Assembly (NCBI GenBank): GCA_002387735.1
Contig: DGKJ01000023.1
Span: forward strand, 1-19,567
DNA length: 19,567 bases
DNA from: Bacteriovoracaceae bacterium UBA4573
GTDB taxonomy: Bacteria; Bdellovibrionota; UBA1018; UBA923
Direction: 5' to 3'
Shown: one piece after another, positions 1-7,024 of the stretch
Numbering within the stretch: position 1 is the first letter of the stretch
How the letters are laid out: every line of letters starts with the position of its first letter
Position numbers and translations under genes: made by a program
Notes under the pieces: model-generated
Seen by the model: only the letters and a program-made list of their open reading frames with translations
Told to the model about the DNA's origin: nothing
Database searches by the model: none

Positions 1-320
1 AGAATGTAGAGTGTCAGAAGGAGCCAGAGCGGAAACACTTGTTCGGAACTTCTCCACGCGAAGTAATTCGAAACCGATATCCAAAGCATGGCCGCAATAA
101 AAACTGGGTAGCTCCACTTTTTCGTCTTGTAGATCGCGAAACCCGCTACGAATGGCAGAATTGCGAATTCGATCATTTCTCGGACGCCTTGATCCCAAAT
201 AATCCCCATCAATTCTATGGGATTAACCTGCAGAAAGTAGCAGTTGATCACTACGCTCACAACCGGAGTTAAAAAGTGAAAGAACGCCAGAACGACTAGA
301 GACCAAGGTCGGGTTTGCAT
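1..320 (-). CDS. Polytopic membrane protein, N-terminal part (cut by window edge)
   Basis: An open frame on the minus strand starts at ATG 318-320 and runs off the left edge after 106 codons, so the C-terminus is missing. The protein begins MQTRPWSLVVLAFFHFLTP and has about four hydrophobic segments, near residues 8-30, 52-64, 70-87 and 95-107. It is therefore an inner-membrane protein. An AAGGGG Shine-Dalgarno lies 6 nt before the ATG, which supports the start. The beginning resembles a family I recall as multi-copy in Bdellovibrio, where four N-terminal helices are followed by a cytoplasmic PilZ (c-di-GMP binding) domain. That C-terminal domain cannot be seen here, so the function is left open. 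It lies 69 nt downstream of the carboxyltransferase gene on the same strand, and I see no convincing promoter or terminator between them. Confidence 0.8.
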   Translation of the reverse strand, partial: MQTRPWSLVVLAFFHFLTPVVSVVINCYFLQVNPIELMGIIWDQGVREMIEFAILPFVAGFAIYKTKKWSYPVFIAAMLWISVSNYFAWRSSEQVFPLWLLLTLYI

Positions 321-389
321 GGAAAGCCCCTTTTTTATTATTCCCTAGTGCTTAGTTTACCGGAGCGTATTGATCCGAACAAGAACCGA

Positions 390-1931
390 TTAGAGAGGTA
401 GGTTTCCGTGCTTTCGAGCTGGCCCTCGCTCGCGTTTGGATTTTAATACATCGAACGCCTGACACAGTGCGCGACGTGTTTGAGCAGGTTCAATGACTGC
501 GTCGATGTAACCCAACTCCGCTGCCTTGTAAGGGTTTGCAAAAACTTCTTCATACTCTGCAATCCGCTTCTTTCGTTCGCTGTCTTTATCTTTGGCAGCC
601 TCAATTTCGCGTTTATACAATATGTTCACGGCTCCCTCAGCCCCCATCACCGCGATCTCGGCCGATGGATATGCGAAATTAAAGTCGGCCCGAATATGTT
701 TGCTGGACATCACGTCATAAGCACCGCCGTAAGCTTTTCTAGTAATGACTGCAACTTTCGGCACAGTCGCTTCAGCATAGGCATATAAGAGTTTGGCGCC
801 GTGTCTAATAATTCCGCCAAACTCTTGATTCGTGCCAGGCAAAAAACCAGGCACATCAACAAACGTCAAAAGCGGAATATTAAAGGCATCGCAAAACCGC
901 ACAAATCGAGCGGCTTTAGTAGAAGCATCAATATCAAGACAACCAGCTAATACAGCTGGTTGATTTCCAATGACACCAATGGTTCTCCCATCTAGTCGAG
1001 CGAAACCTACCGTCATATTTCCCGCGAAGTCTTTGTGAACTTCAAAAAAACGACCGTCATCGACCACGTCAGTTATTACGGCCCGCATATCGTAGGGTTT
1101 ACGAGAGTTCTGAGGTATTACTCCCGCGATTTTCGCACAATCCCGATCCGACGGATCCCGTTTTTCGGCAGCGGGTGCTACATCTAAGTTATTTGCTGGT
1201 AAATAAGCTACAAGCTCACGAACCGCGTTAAGCGTGGAAACTTCGTTTGGGTACGCAAAGTGGCAAACACCCGATTTGGACGCGTGAGTATGAGCTCCAC
1301 CCAATTCTTCTTTTGTCACACTTTCATGAGTCACCGTTTTGATGACATCGGGACCTGTCACGAACATGTAACTAGTGTTTTCCACCATGAAAATGAAATC
1401 AGTAATCGCAGGACTGTAAACCGCACCACCCGCACATGGTCCGAGAATCACCGATATTTGAGGAATCACTCCGCTGGCTTGAGTATTTCGCCAAAAAATT
1501 TCAGCATAACCGCCTAACGACTCAACTCCCTCTTGAATGCGGGCGCCCCCGCTGTCATTGAGTCCAATTAACGGACAGCCAGCCTTAACGGCAAGGTCCA
1601 TGATCTTACAAATTTTGTTCGCTACCGCTCCGCTCAAACTTCCGCCAAACACAGTGAAGTCTTGCGAAAAAACGTATACTTTACGACCATCGATCGTGCC
1701 AAACCCTGTTACTACACCATCGCCCAAGAATTTCTTTTGGGCCATTTCGAAATCCGTACAACGATGAGTTACAAAACGATCGATCTCGAAAAAAGACCCT
1801 GGGTCGAGCAATACGTCGATCCGTTCCCGAGCGGTTAGTCGACCGTTTTCTTTTTGTTTCGCGAGGCGTTCTTTTCCGCCGCCCTCTAGCGCCTGTTGAT
1901 TCTTTTGTGCGAGTTTTTCAGTTGAATTCAT
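390..1931 (-). CDS. pccB: Acyl-CoA carboxylase carboxyltransferase (beta) subunit, propionyl-CoA carboxylase type
   Basis: The 513-aa product has the full length of biotin-dependent carboxyltransferase beta subunits. These move CO2 from carboxybiotin to an acyl-CoA, classically propionyl-CoA to methylmalonyl-CoA, in the cytoplasm. Two crotonase-like halves are visible. The N-terminal half carries DSGGARIQEGVESLGG and GPCAGGAVYSPA, and the C-terminal half carries YGGAYDVMSSKH and PSAEIAVMGAEGA; these glycine-rich stretches form the oxyanion holes. The biotin carboxylase and biotin carrier partner (alpha subunit) is not in this window. The gene starts 18 nt after the stop of the sigma-54 regulator gene, so the two are probably co-transcribed. 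Substrate choice (propionyl-, acetyl- or methylcrotonyl-CoA) cannot be settled from sequence by eye, but the overall pattern is closest to PccB. Confidence 0.92.
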   Translation of the reverse strand: MNSTEKLAQKNQQALEGGGKERLAKQKENGRLTARERIDVLLDPGSFFEIDRFVTHRCTDFEMAQKKFLGDGVVTGFGTIDGRKVYVFSQDFTVFGGSLSGAVANKICKIMDLAVKAGCPLIGLNDSGGARIQEGVESLGGYAEIFWRNTQASGVIPQISVILGPCAGGAVYSPAITDFIFMVENTSYMFVTGPDVIKTVTHESVTKEELGGAHTHASKSGVCHFAYPNEVSTLNAVRELVAYLPANNLDVAPAAEKRDPSDRDCAKIAGVIPQNSRKPYDMRAVITDVVDDGRFFEVHKDFAGNMTVGFARLDGRTIGVIGNQPAVLAGCLDIDASTKAARFVRFCDAFNIPLLTFVDVPGFLPGTNQEFGGIIRHGAKLLYAYAEATVPKVAVITRKAYGGAYDVMSSKHIRADFNFAYPSAEIAVMGAEGAVNILYKREIEAAKDKDSERKKRIAEYEEVFANPYKAAELGYIDAVIEPAQTRRALCQAFDVLKSKRERGPARKHGNLPL

Positions 1932-1940
1932 GCCGTCCCA

Positions 1941-1960
1941 CTAACGATATTAATCGTTAG
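1941..1960. repeat. Inverted repeat across the regulator stop codon, ahead of pccB
   Basis: CTAACGAT and ATCGTTAG face each other across the 4-nt spacer ATTA. The repeat overlaps the last codons and stop of the sigma-54 regulator gene and ends 9 nt before the pccB ATG. No T-run follows on the minus strand, so it does not look like a terminator. It could be a small mRNA hairpin next to the pccB ribosome binding site, or a DNA operator. Chance symmetry is possible. Confidence 0.5.
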
Positions 1961-3521
1961 AAGAACGCATCAGACGCCTCTTGTCGAGTCCATATTTTTC
2001 GACTTTCATAATCAAACCTGCACGACTAATGCCCAATTCTTTAGCGAGCTTCGACTTGTTCCAATTTGTTCGCTTTAACCCCTCGCGGATCATCGTCTTC
2101 TCTAGCTCTTCCAACGCGTCCTTCAGTTTCCCCTGCAAGCGCACGCCTTGAATTTTTGATTTTTCGCCCCATTCCCGAATGCGATTCGAGAGCAAGTCCG
2201 CGGATATTTTACTCTCGTCTCCGGCCAATACCAGTAGTCGTTCAATTTCGTTTTCTAGCTCTCGAATATTGCCGGGCCAGGCGTAGTCGTAAACTTTTTC
2301 GATAGCGCGCTTGGCAAGTTGCTTAACCGGAATTCCCTTTTCCTTACAGCCACGATTCATAAAGAACTCTACCAAGAGCGGAATGTCCTCTTTTCGATCG
2401 CGCAGAGGGGGGACCGTGATATTGATTACGTTAACCCGATAGTACAGGTCTTCACGAAACGCGCCGGTTTCGATCATTTCTTTAAGATCCTTGTTGGTTG
2501 CTGCCAAAACCCGAACGTCCACCTTTCGGGCCTCGGTGCCGCCTACGGGAATAAAAGTGCCTTCCTGCAAAACCCGTAACAGTTTGACCTGCATGCTGGG
2601 CGACATGTCACCTATTTCATCTAAAAACAATGTGCCCTTGTCGGCACTCTCAAATAGGCCTTTTTTGTCTTTTACCGCGCCAGTAAAAGCCCCTTTTACG
2701 TGGCCAAAAAGTTCGCTGTCGAGGAGATTTTCATTGAAGGCGGAGCAATTCACAGTCACGAAAGCCGCGTCTTTTCGTGGACTATTGTAGTGAATCGCCT
2801 TTGCGATAAGTTCTTTACCAGTTCCGTTTTCACCTTGGATCATCACAGTGCTCTCACTTGCTTTAATCTTGTCTAGCAAAGCATAAAGATCCTGCATCGG
2901 CTTCGATTTGCCGATCATGCTGTCGTAGCGATAACGCGTACCCAACTCCTGATTCAACGCATTTATTCGCTCTTCGCGTCTCGATATCTCAGTATGAAAA
3001 GTAACAATTTCTTGCGCAACGAGTTCAACCAACTGCCGAAAATACTCCATATCTGCAGTAGATATCGCTTTGATCCCATTAACAGCCTTGTCCATGTCAC
3101 CAGCGTCGAGACCTAGAGTTTTCGCTAACTCTTTTGCTTTGGTCTTATCGGCCGAAAGAATATCGTGTCCGAGAACCGGCATCGCTACAACGCAGCCCAA
3201 AAACTCAGAATCCACCGCAATTCGCGCGGCCATTACTTTTTCAAATCCAAAAATGCCGTCAATGAGTTGGGTTGATTTATCCGAACGTATATTTTTTTCG
3301 ACTATCTGCGCACCGAATTGAATCAAGGACTGGTACCCGCCTGGTTTAGAAACCAAGACCGAAGTCAGCAGATTTCGAAATTCTTTCTTTTCACCAGGAA
3401 CCCAGTTCTGAAACTCGCCTTTTTCATCGACGAAAAAAATATCGGTATAAAACCAATCACCAAGAATTTCTTCGAGTTTTCGAATTACGTGAATGTGTTT
3501 TAATTCATCCCAGTTGAGCAT
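1950..3521 (-). CDS. Sigma-54-dependent transcriptional activator (AAA+ enhancer-binding protein)
   Basis: This 523-aa activator remodels sigma-54 RNA polymerase by ATP hydrolysis. Residues 1-190 form a sensory region with no aspartate receiver motif; it looks like a GAF/PocR-type ligand domain ending in a helical linker. The AAA+ domain covers about 200-435: Walker A GENGTGKE at 230-237, the sigma-54 contact loop GAFTGA at 277-282, Walker B GTLFLDEI near 296-303, and WPGNIRELEN near 415-424. A Fis-type helix-turn-helix lies at about 482-515. An in-frame TTG five codons upstream (3536) is possible, but ATG 3521 is preferred because GGGAG sits 8-9 nt before it. The gene directly precedes pccB, which suggests control of acyl-CoA or propionate metabolism, but no -24/-12 promoter is visible nearby. 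Confidence 0.93.
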   Translation of the reverse strand: MLNWDELKHIHVIRKLEEILGDWFYTDIFFVDEKGEFQNWVPGEKKEFRNLLTSVLVSKPGGYQSLIQFGAQIVEKNIRSDKSTQLIDGIFGFEKVMAARIAVDSEFLGCVVAMPVLGHDILSADKTKAKELAKTLGLDAGDMDKAVNGIKAISTADMEYFRQLVELVAQEIVTFHTEISRREERINALNQELGTRYRYDSMIGKSKPMQDLYALLDKIKASESTVMIQGENGTGKELIAKAIHYNSPRKDAAFVTVNCSAFNENLLDSELFGHVKGAFTGAVKDKKGLFESADKGTLFLDEIGDMSPSMQVKLLRVLQEGTFIPVGGTEARKVDVRVLAATNKDLKEMIETGAFREDLYYRVNVINITVPPLRDRKEDIPLLVEFFMNRGCKEKGIPVKQLAKRAIEKVYDYAWPGNIRELENEIERLLVLAGDESKISADLLSNRIREWGEKSKIQGVRLQGKLKDALEELEKTMIREGLKRTNWNKSKLAKELGISRAGLIMKVEKYGLDKRRLMRSSND

Positions 3522-3578
3522 GGCGCCCTCTCCCAATGTCCTTAAAATTCCATTCTATGTTTAATTTATCGACACTGC

Positions 3579-3597
3579 CTGATTAAAGTTTAATCAG
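3579..3597. promoter_or_regulatory. 19-bp perfect palindrome upstream of the sigma-54 activator gene (candidate operator)
   Basis: CTGATTAAAGTTTAATCAG is a perfect odd-length palindrome centred on position 3588. It lies in the 101-nt gap between the lipid kinase stop and the activator start, 58 nt before the ATG. No T-run follows on the minus strand, so it is more like a binding site for a dimeric regulator than a terminator. A -10-like TAGAAT occurs about 25 nt further towards the gene, so a bound protein could sit over the -35 region. The binding protein is unknown. Confidence 0.55.
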
Positions 3598-3622
3598 TGG
3601 GAAAAATTTTCCTAAAACCCTA

Positions 3623-4564
3623 CTAAATGGGGCGATAAACTTCGATTGCACGCGCGACGGTTTTAATCTCAAAACTTTGATGACGCCCGCAATATTCACC
3701 GTCGAGTTCTAGTGCGACTGGTTTCTCAAACTGTAACCGAAATGTTTTTGCGGTAGCGATCTGGTGGTCACAGCTTAGCTTCTGTTTGAGTTTCACTTCC
3801 TTGAGCGCTTTTAGCATGGAAAAGAAGCCAGGTTTTCTGAGCAAAAACAAATCAAGTTTACCATCATCACAGCGAGCCTCAGGAACCCAATAAAGTCCAC
3901 TCCCGTTTGCACAACCATTACCAACGAACGCACCAAATATGGGTCCAATATATATTTTTTTTGTCGAATCACCTTCGTCAACTGCGACCGAAACTTCGGG
4001 TTCAGCCAAAAGCGCCAATGCCCCTTCCACCTGATAAACGGCTGGGGACTTGGACCAAAAAGCGTTTCGCTCGTGAACATTTTCTACTACTGAACCGCCA
4101 TACCCAATACTCGCCATATTCAGAAATACGCGTTCGTTGCACTGGCCGAGATCGATGGGACTCGCCTGCCAATGTTTTTGAACGGCCCAGTCTAAAAAGT
4201 CCTTTTCCTGAAACTCACGCCCAAATAAACAGCGTGTAAAATCATTTCCTCGACCGCCTGGAATGAATAGAAGTTTAGTCGCTAAAGCATGGGCAAGCAC
4301 CGTCTGCGCTACCAACGATAACGTTCCGTCGCCGCCAAATACTGCAAGAAGTGCATCGGGCTGCGATTTAGCAACAGAGACTAGTTCTTTTAACCAGCGT
4401 CCCTCGAGGTCAGTCTCGATTTTGTGCCGAGCATTGCCGTTCGTATTATTCAGAATTGAATCGTAAACCTTTTTCTTCAGTTCACTCGTATCGGCGAGTC
4501 GCTGGGCTCGACCGTTCCCACTGCGCGGATTTACGATTTCAATGACTCCCGTCAAAGTCTTCAT
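3623..4564 (-). CDS. Diacylglycerol kinase / YegS-family lipid kinase
   Basis: The 313-aa length is typical of the DAGK catalytic (YegS/DgkB) family, cytoplasmic enzymes that phosphorylate lipids such as diacylglycerol with ATP. Visible motifs, in order, are NPRSGNG near 12-18, the nucleotide-binding GGDGTL at 77-82, PGGRGNDF at 102-109 (usually PGGT-x-NDF), GYGGSVV near 154-160, a metal-site region DDGKLDLF near 233-240, and ELDGE at 286-290. The start is ATG 4564, only 5 nt after the upstream stop codon and with no good Shine-Dalgarno, so translation is probably coupled to the upstream gene. The substrate cannot be decided: sphingosine-like and undecaprenol kinases share this fold. Confidence 0.88.
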   Translation of the reverse strand: MKTLTGVIEIVNPRSGNGRAQRLADTSELKKKVYDSILNNTNGNARHKIETDLEGRWLKELVSVAKSQPDALLAVFGGDGTLSLVAQTVLAHALATKLLFIPGGRGNDFTRCLFGREFQEKDFLDWAVQKHWQASPIDLGQCNERVFLNMASIGYGGSVVENVHERNAFWSKSPAVYQVEGALALLAEPEVSVAVDEGDSTKKIYIGPIFGAFVGNGCANGSGLYWVPEARCDDGKLDLFLLRKPGFFSMLKALKEVKLKQKLSCDHQIATAKTFRLQFEKPVALELDGEYCGRHQSFEIKTVARAIEVYRPI

Positions 4565-4569
4565 GGACG

Positions 4570-5685
4570 CTACAGTATGTGAAAGTGAATGATCTTTCCA
4601 GACGTCTTATGGATGTAAAAAAAATCTAACCCACTCTTTTTACCCTTTTCTTTTAAAGGTGGGGTGTACGGCACTAGACCTAGGGCATCTAGTGAATCCG
4701 GCATCAGAAGTTCGGCCTCAATTAAATCACTTAGGTCCGTAAACTTGGATTTTTCTTTTAAAATTTCTCTCAACGTTTTCGGTCCCGAATAAATAAGGTC
4801 GCGATAGAAGAAAAACTGCAAGTCGCCGCTCCGTTCCTCATTTTTGAATATGTACTGAGCGATCATGTCATCTATCGTCTTCGAAAAGCATTCTTCGAGA
4901 TTGCCGCCCATTAGGTGAACTCGTCGGCTAGCGGGCAGTTTTGGTGCACGTCCGTCCGACGAGTATCGAGCAGTGCTCAATTGGTTTACGAAGTCTTCAG
5001 TAACAACGCGGTAGTCGGGCGATACCAGCGCGACTCTAGGTGCCTTTTTTAATAGTTTATTCTTCGCCAGGAACTCGGCAGTAGCTTGTTGAAGTCCCGG
5101 CTGTTGGTGGGTGACAACGACAATATCGTCGACTTCAATATTTGAAAGGTCAGTCTCCGGCAGAACAGGAACCGCCTTTTTTTTTCGCGACTCCACTAGT
5201 GTATGAAGCGCTCCGTCTAAAGCAGCGCGATATTTCGGATCCGCTTGGTGAAGCCAGCGATCGGCCACATCGGTGCGTAGTCTACTGGCCTCGTTCAACG
5301 TTTTTCGAAGTCCAGTGCCGTCTTTACCTACGCTAACCGCTACTTCTTTCATAAGTTTTGGGTCGGAGCTCGCGGTTTCGAAAAGTACGTCGACTAAATC
5401 TCGTGTTAAGGTGAACTCCGCTAAGGCCACGGCCTGAGGTGATCGGGAGTCCAATTTTGACCAGTCAATATCGCCTAAAAGGGCGGTTTTAATTTTTTCG
5501 ATGCGCGCCTTGAGTTTACCCTCTCGAAACCAGTTCAAAAGGGTTGCGCAGTCGTCTGATGCATAGGAGGCATGCGCAAAAATAAAAAAACCAATTACCA
5601 GCAAAGAAGTTACCCGCTTTGCTGGTATCGGTTTTTGAAATCTAAAAATTCGAAGATCGGGACTACTTCTTTGTCTTGCGACCAA
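4570..5685 (-). CDS. Secreted protein of unknown function
   Basis: The 371-aa protein is not recognised. It starts at TTG 5683-5685, overlapping the preceding small gene by 23 nt, because no ATG or GTG occurs in frame before the signal peptide. The first ~24 residues are basic. A hydrophobic core (TSLLVIGFFIFAHA) and an ASYA-SDD cleavage site at about residues 42-43 follow, so export by Sec is likely. The mature part is mostly helical and charged up to residue 170. A mixed alpha/beta-looking region then contains DDIVVVTHQQPG near 185-195 and RRVHLMGGNLEE near 250. No catalytic motif, repeat or lipobox is visible. It precedes the lipid kinase by 5 nt. A terminator-like hairpin lies inside its signal-peptide codons. 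Confidence 0.75.
   Translation of the reverse strand: MVARQRSSPDLRIFRFQKPIPAKRVTSLLVIGFFIFAHASYASDDCATLLNWFREGKLKARIEKIKTALLGDIDWSKLDSRSPQAVALAEFTLTRDLVDVLFETASSDPKLMKEVAVSVGKDGTGLRKTLNEASRLRTDVADRWLHQADPKYRAALDGALHTLVESRKKKAVPVLPETDLSNIEVDDIVVVTHQQPGLQQATAEFLAKNKLLKKAPRVALVSPDYRVVTEDFVNQLSTARYSSDGRAPKLPASRRVHLMGGNLEECFSKTIDDMIAQYIFKNEERSGDLQFFFYRDLIYSGPKTLREILKEKSKFTDLSDLIEAELLMPDSLDALGLVPYTPPLKEKGKKSGLDFFYIHKTSGKIIHFHIL
5584..5636 (-). terminator. Terminator-like hairpin inside the signal-peptide coding region
   Basis: TACCAGCAAAG (5596-5606) pairs with CTTTGCTGGTA (5617-5627) around a 10-nt loop. After a small internal bulge, AAAAACC (5586-5592) pairs with GGTTTTT (5630-5636), giving 18 pairs in all. 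On the minus strand the stem runs into seven T, then ATTTTT, like an intrinsic terminator. It starts 27 nt after the stop of the 68-aa gene, the expected place for that gene's terminator. However, it also lies within codons of the next reading frame (its basic and hydrophobic signal-peptide part). It may act as an attenuator, or the downstream gene may be expressed only by read-through. Confidence 0.65.
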
Positions 5686-5869
5686 GAAAGAACCCGAAAA
5701 AGCTCGAAAACAACGCCGCCACGCCCATGAAGAGCCAGGGACGTTTGTGGGCCTTTTTGTCTACCGTGGTTGCAGCATTTTTAGAAACGAGCACGACCTT
5801 ATCGACCGCGTCGCTCACTGCTTCAACCGACTTGTCTTTCCATTCACCAATTTTTAACGGACGTGACAT
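5663..5869 (-). CDS. Small tail-anchored membrane protein, YqjD/ElaB/DUF883-like
   Basis: The 68-aa protein has a charged helical N-terminal part (residues 1-42, basic near 38-43: KKAHKRPW), one C-terminal membrane helix at about 45-62, and a basic end (GRKTKK). This layout, with the sequence RPW before the helix and a glycine-rich helix ending in GRK, matches the YqjD/ElaB/DUF883 group. In E. coli these inner-membrane anchored proteins bind ribosomes in stationary phase. The start is well supported by AGGAGG 7 nt before ATG 5869. It has its own candidate promoter and a leader hairpin upstream, and a terminator-like hairpin downstream, so it may be expressed alone. Family membership rests on layout and a short motif only. 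Confidence 0.78.
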   Translation of the reverse strand: MSRPLKIGEWKDKSVEAVSDAVDKVVLVSKNAATTVDKKAHKRPWLFMGVAALFSSFFGFFLGRKTKK

Positions 5870-5888
5870 ACGAATTCCTCCTCATTTA

Positions 5889-5904
5889 GAGATCGTTCGA
5901 TCTC
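5889..5904 (-). promoter_or_regulatory. Leader inverted repeat before the 68-aa gene
   Basis: GAGATCG and CGATCTC face each other with a 2-nt centre (TT on the plus strand). The repeat sits 6 nt upstream of the AGGAGG ribosome binding site (5877-5882), downstream of the candidate promoter. As RNA it could form a 6-bp stem with a 4-nt loop; as DNA it could be a dimer binding site. No partner is identified. Confidence 0.4.
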
Positions 5905-5936
5905 GTGGGCGTTTTTCACCCTAATTACTCATCGGC

Positions 5937-5960
5937 AAAAAACACCCATTACTTGAGTGT
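5937..5960 (-). terminator. Weak intrinsic terminator after the Fe-S protein gene
   Basis: On the minus strand ACACTC (5960-5955) pairs with GGGTGT (5947-5942), including one G-T pair, around a 7-nt loop. It is followed by a T-run ending at 5937. It lies 36 nt after the stop of the Fe-S subunit gene. The stem is short, so termination may be partial. Confidence 0.4.
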
Positions 5961-5961
5961 A

Positions 5962-5991
5962 ATTATCATTTAATTTTTATTTAGTTTTCAA
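5962..5991 (-). promoter_or_regulatory. Candidate sigma-70 promoter for the 68-aa gene
   Basis: On the minus strand TTGAAA (5991-5986) and GATAAT (5967-5962) are separated by 18 nt of AT-rich DNA. The predicted start is near 5955, which leaves a leader of about 85 nt before ATG 5869. The start point falls inside the weak terminator hairpin, so that hairpin would not form in this transcript. Confidence 0.5.
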
Positions 5992-5995
5992 TTAC

Positions 5996-7024
5996 TTAGG
6001 AGGGAAAAAGGTGATCAAGCCAGTACACGGACCCCTGCTTGTCCGCAGCCAAGTGTTCTACACAACAGAGTGACTGACTGATGATTGTCGTGGCGGTTCG
6101 GCCATCACTTTTGAGGTCGTTCAAAAAACGTTCTCTAAGAGCATTTGCCTTCTCTGGGTGAGCCTCACGGTAAAACCCTTCACCGCCGCAATCGATTACG
6201 TTCCAACCGGAATGTTGGGGTAAAAGGCCACGCTCGTACATTGGCACTGACACTCCCACCCGAGGGAGCAGGCGACTTAAGTGATAACTCTCATGAAAAA
6301 CTTCGGTTGCGCTCAGCTCCTTGGAAGCCCAGTCTTTGAAAAACTCCTGCCATACCAGCCGAACTTTTTTGGCCACGGGGCGTCCCAGCTCTTCACAGGT
6401 TTCCAAGAAAAACCACGCGACCTCAGCTGATTCAAACCACAGATTTGTAGCGTCCGAAAAAGAATCGATCCAAGACGCCAGTGCCTGACTTGTAATCTTA
6501 CCCTGCAACCATTCTTTATGCGGCCCAGTCCATTCAATGACTTCCGGTGAATTCATTCGGGTTAATAAGTTTGCGCGGCTTCGCCACCAGTTCTGTCGGC
6601 CGGGTTCACAAAATAAAATATTTTTATCACGTCCGATTGACGGCAACGTCGGCAACAGAGTAGGCGAGTAAAAGTCTTTCCGAGCTTTTCTTAATGCTCC
6701 CGCGACGTCGATTTCGTGTAAACAATACTCTGTGCATCGTCCACAACCGGTGCACTGCTCAAGATACCAAAGTGCATTTTCGGCGGAGCCCGTGATTTTA
6801 TCTGGGGTTTCTCCCCTTTCCATCCAGTGTAGAATGGACATTTTCCCTCGCGGGGTTACGGAATTATCGCGCAAAGTTTCCGAAACAGGACATGCAAACC
6901 GACACATTTCAGGGCAATAAAAACATGCCTGAGTGTCTCGTCGAAACCGACTACTGAACTTAAGAAGTTTCTTTTTAAAGACCCAAGTTTTCAGGGTTGA
7001 GAATACGTCGGGGATCCAACTCAT
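5996..7024 (-). CDS. Two-[4Fe-4S] ferredoxin-domain protein (HdrC/GlcF-like), partner of the FAD oxidase
   Basis: The 342-aa protein has two four-cysteine clusters near its N-terminus: C34-x2-C37-x3-C41-x3-C45-P and C91-x2-C94-x2-C97-x3-C101. Each should bind a 4Fe-4S centre, as in GlcF, GlpC and HdrC-type electron-transfer subunits. A C-terminal part with DCGGEGF and a later SLCCVEHL resembles a degenerate CCG domain. It probably takes electrons from the FAD protein encoded just upstream. ATG 7024 lies 50 nt inside the end of that gene and is preceded by AAGGAAG at 7 nt, so the long overlap seems real and translation should be coupled. It is shorter than GlcF (about 400 aa). The final electron acceptor is unknown. 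Confidence 0.85.
   Translation of the reverse strand: MSWIPDVFSTLKTWVFKKKLLKFSSRFRRDTQACFYCPEMCRFACPVSETLRDNSVTPRGKMSILHWMERGETPDKITGSAENALWYLEQCTGCGRCTEYCLHEIDVAGALRKARKDFYSPTLLPTLPSIGRDKNILFCEPGRQNWWRSRANLLTRMNSPEVIEWTGPHKEWLQGKITSQALASWIDSFSDATNLWFESAEVAWFFLETCEELGRPVAKKVRLVWQEFFKDWASKELSATEVFHESYHLSRLLPRVGVSVPMYERGLLPQHSGWNVIDCGGEGFYREAHPEKANALRERFLNDLKSDGRTATTIISQSLCCVEHLAADKQGSVYWLDHLFPS

Noticed and set aside
39..272. 77-codon open frame on the plus strand at the left edge
   Set aside because: The opposite strand encodes a membrane protein with a good ribosome binding site and hydrophobic helices, which explains this stretch better.
6975..7024. Possible frameshifted fusion of the FAD and Fe-S genes
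   Set aside because: The FAD protein ends with a family-typical C-terminus and the Fe-S gene has its own ATG with AAGGAAG at 7 nt, so two overlapping genes are more likely than a broken one.
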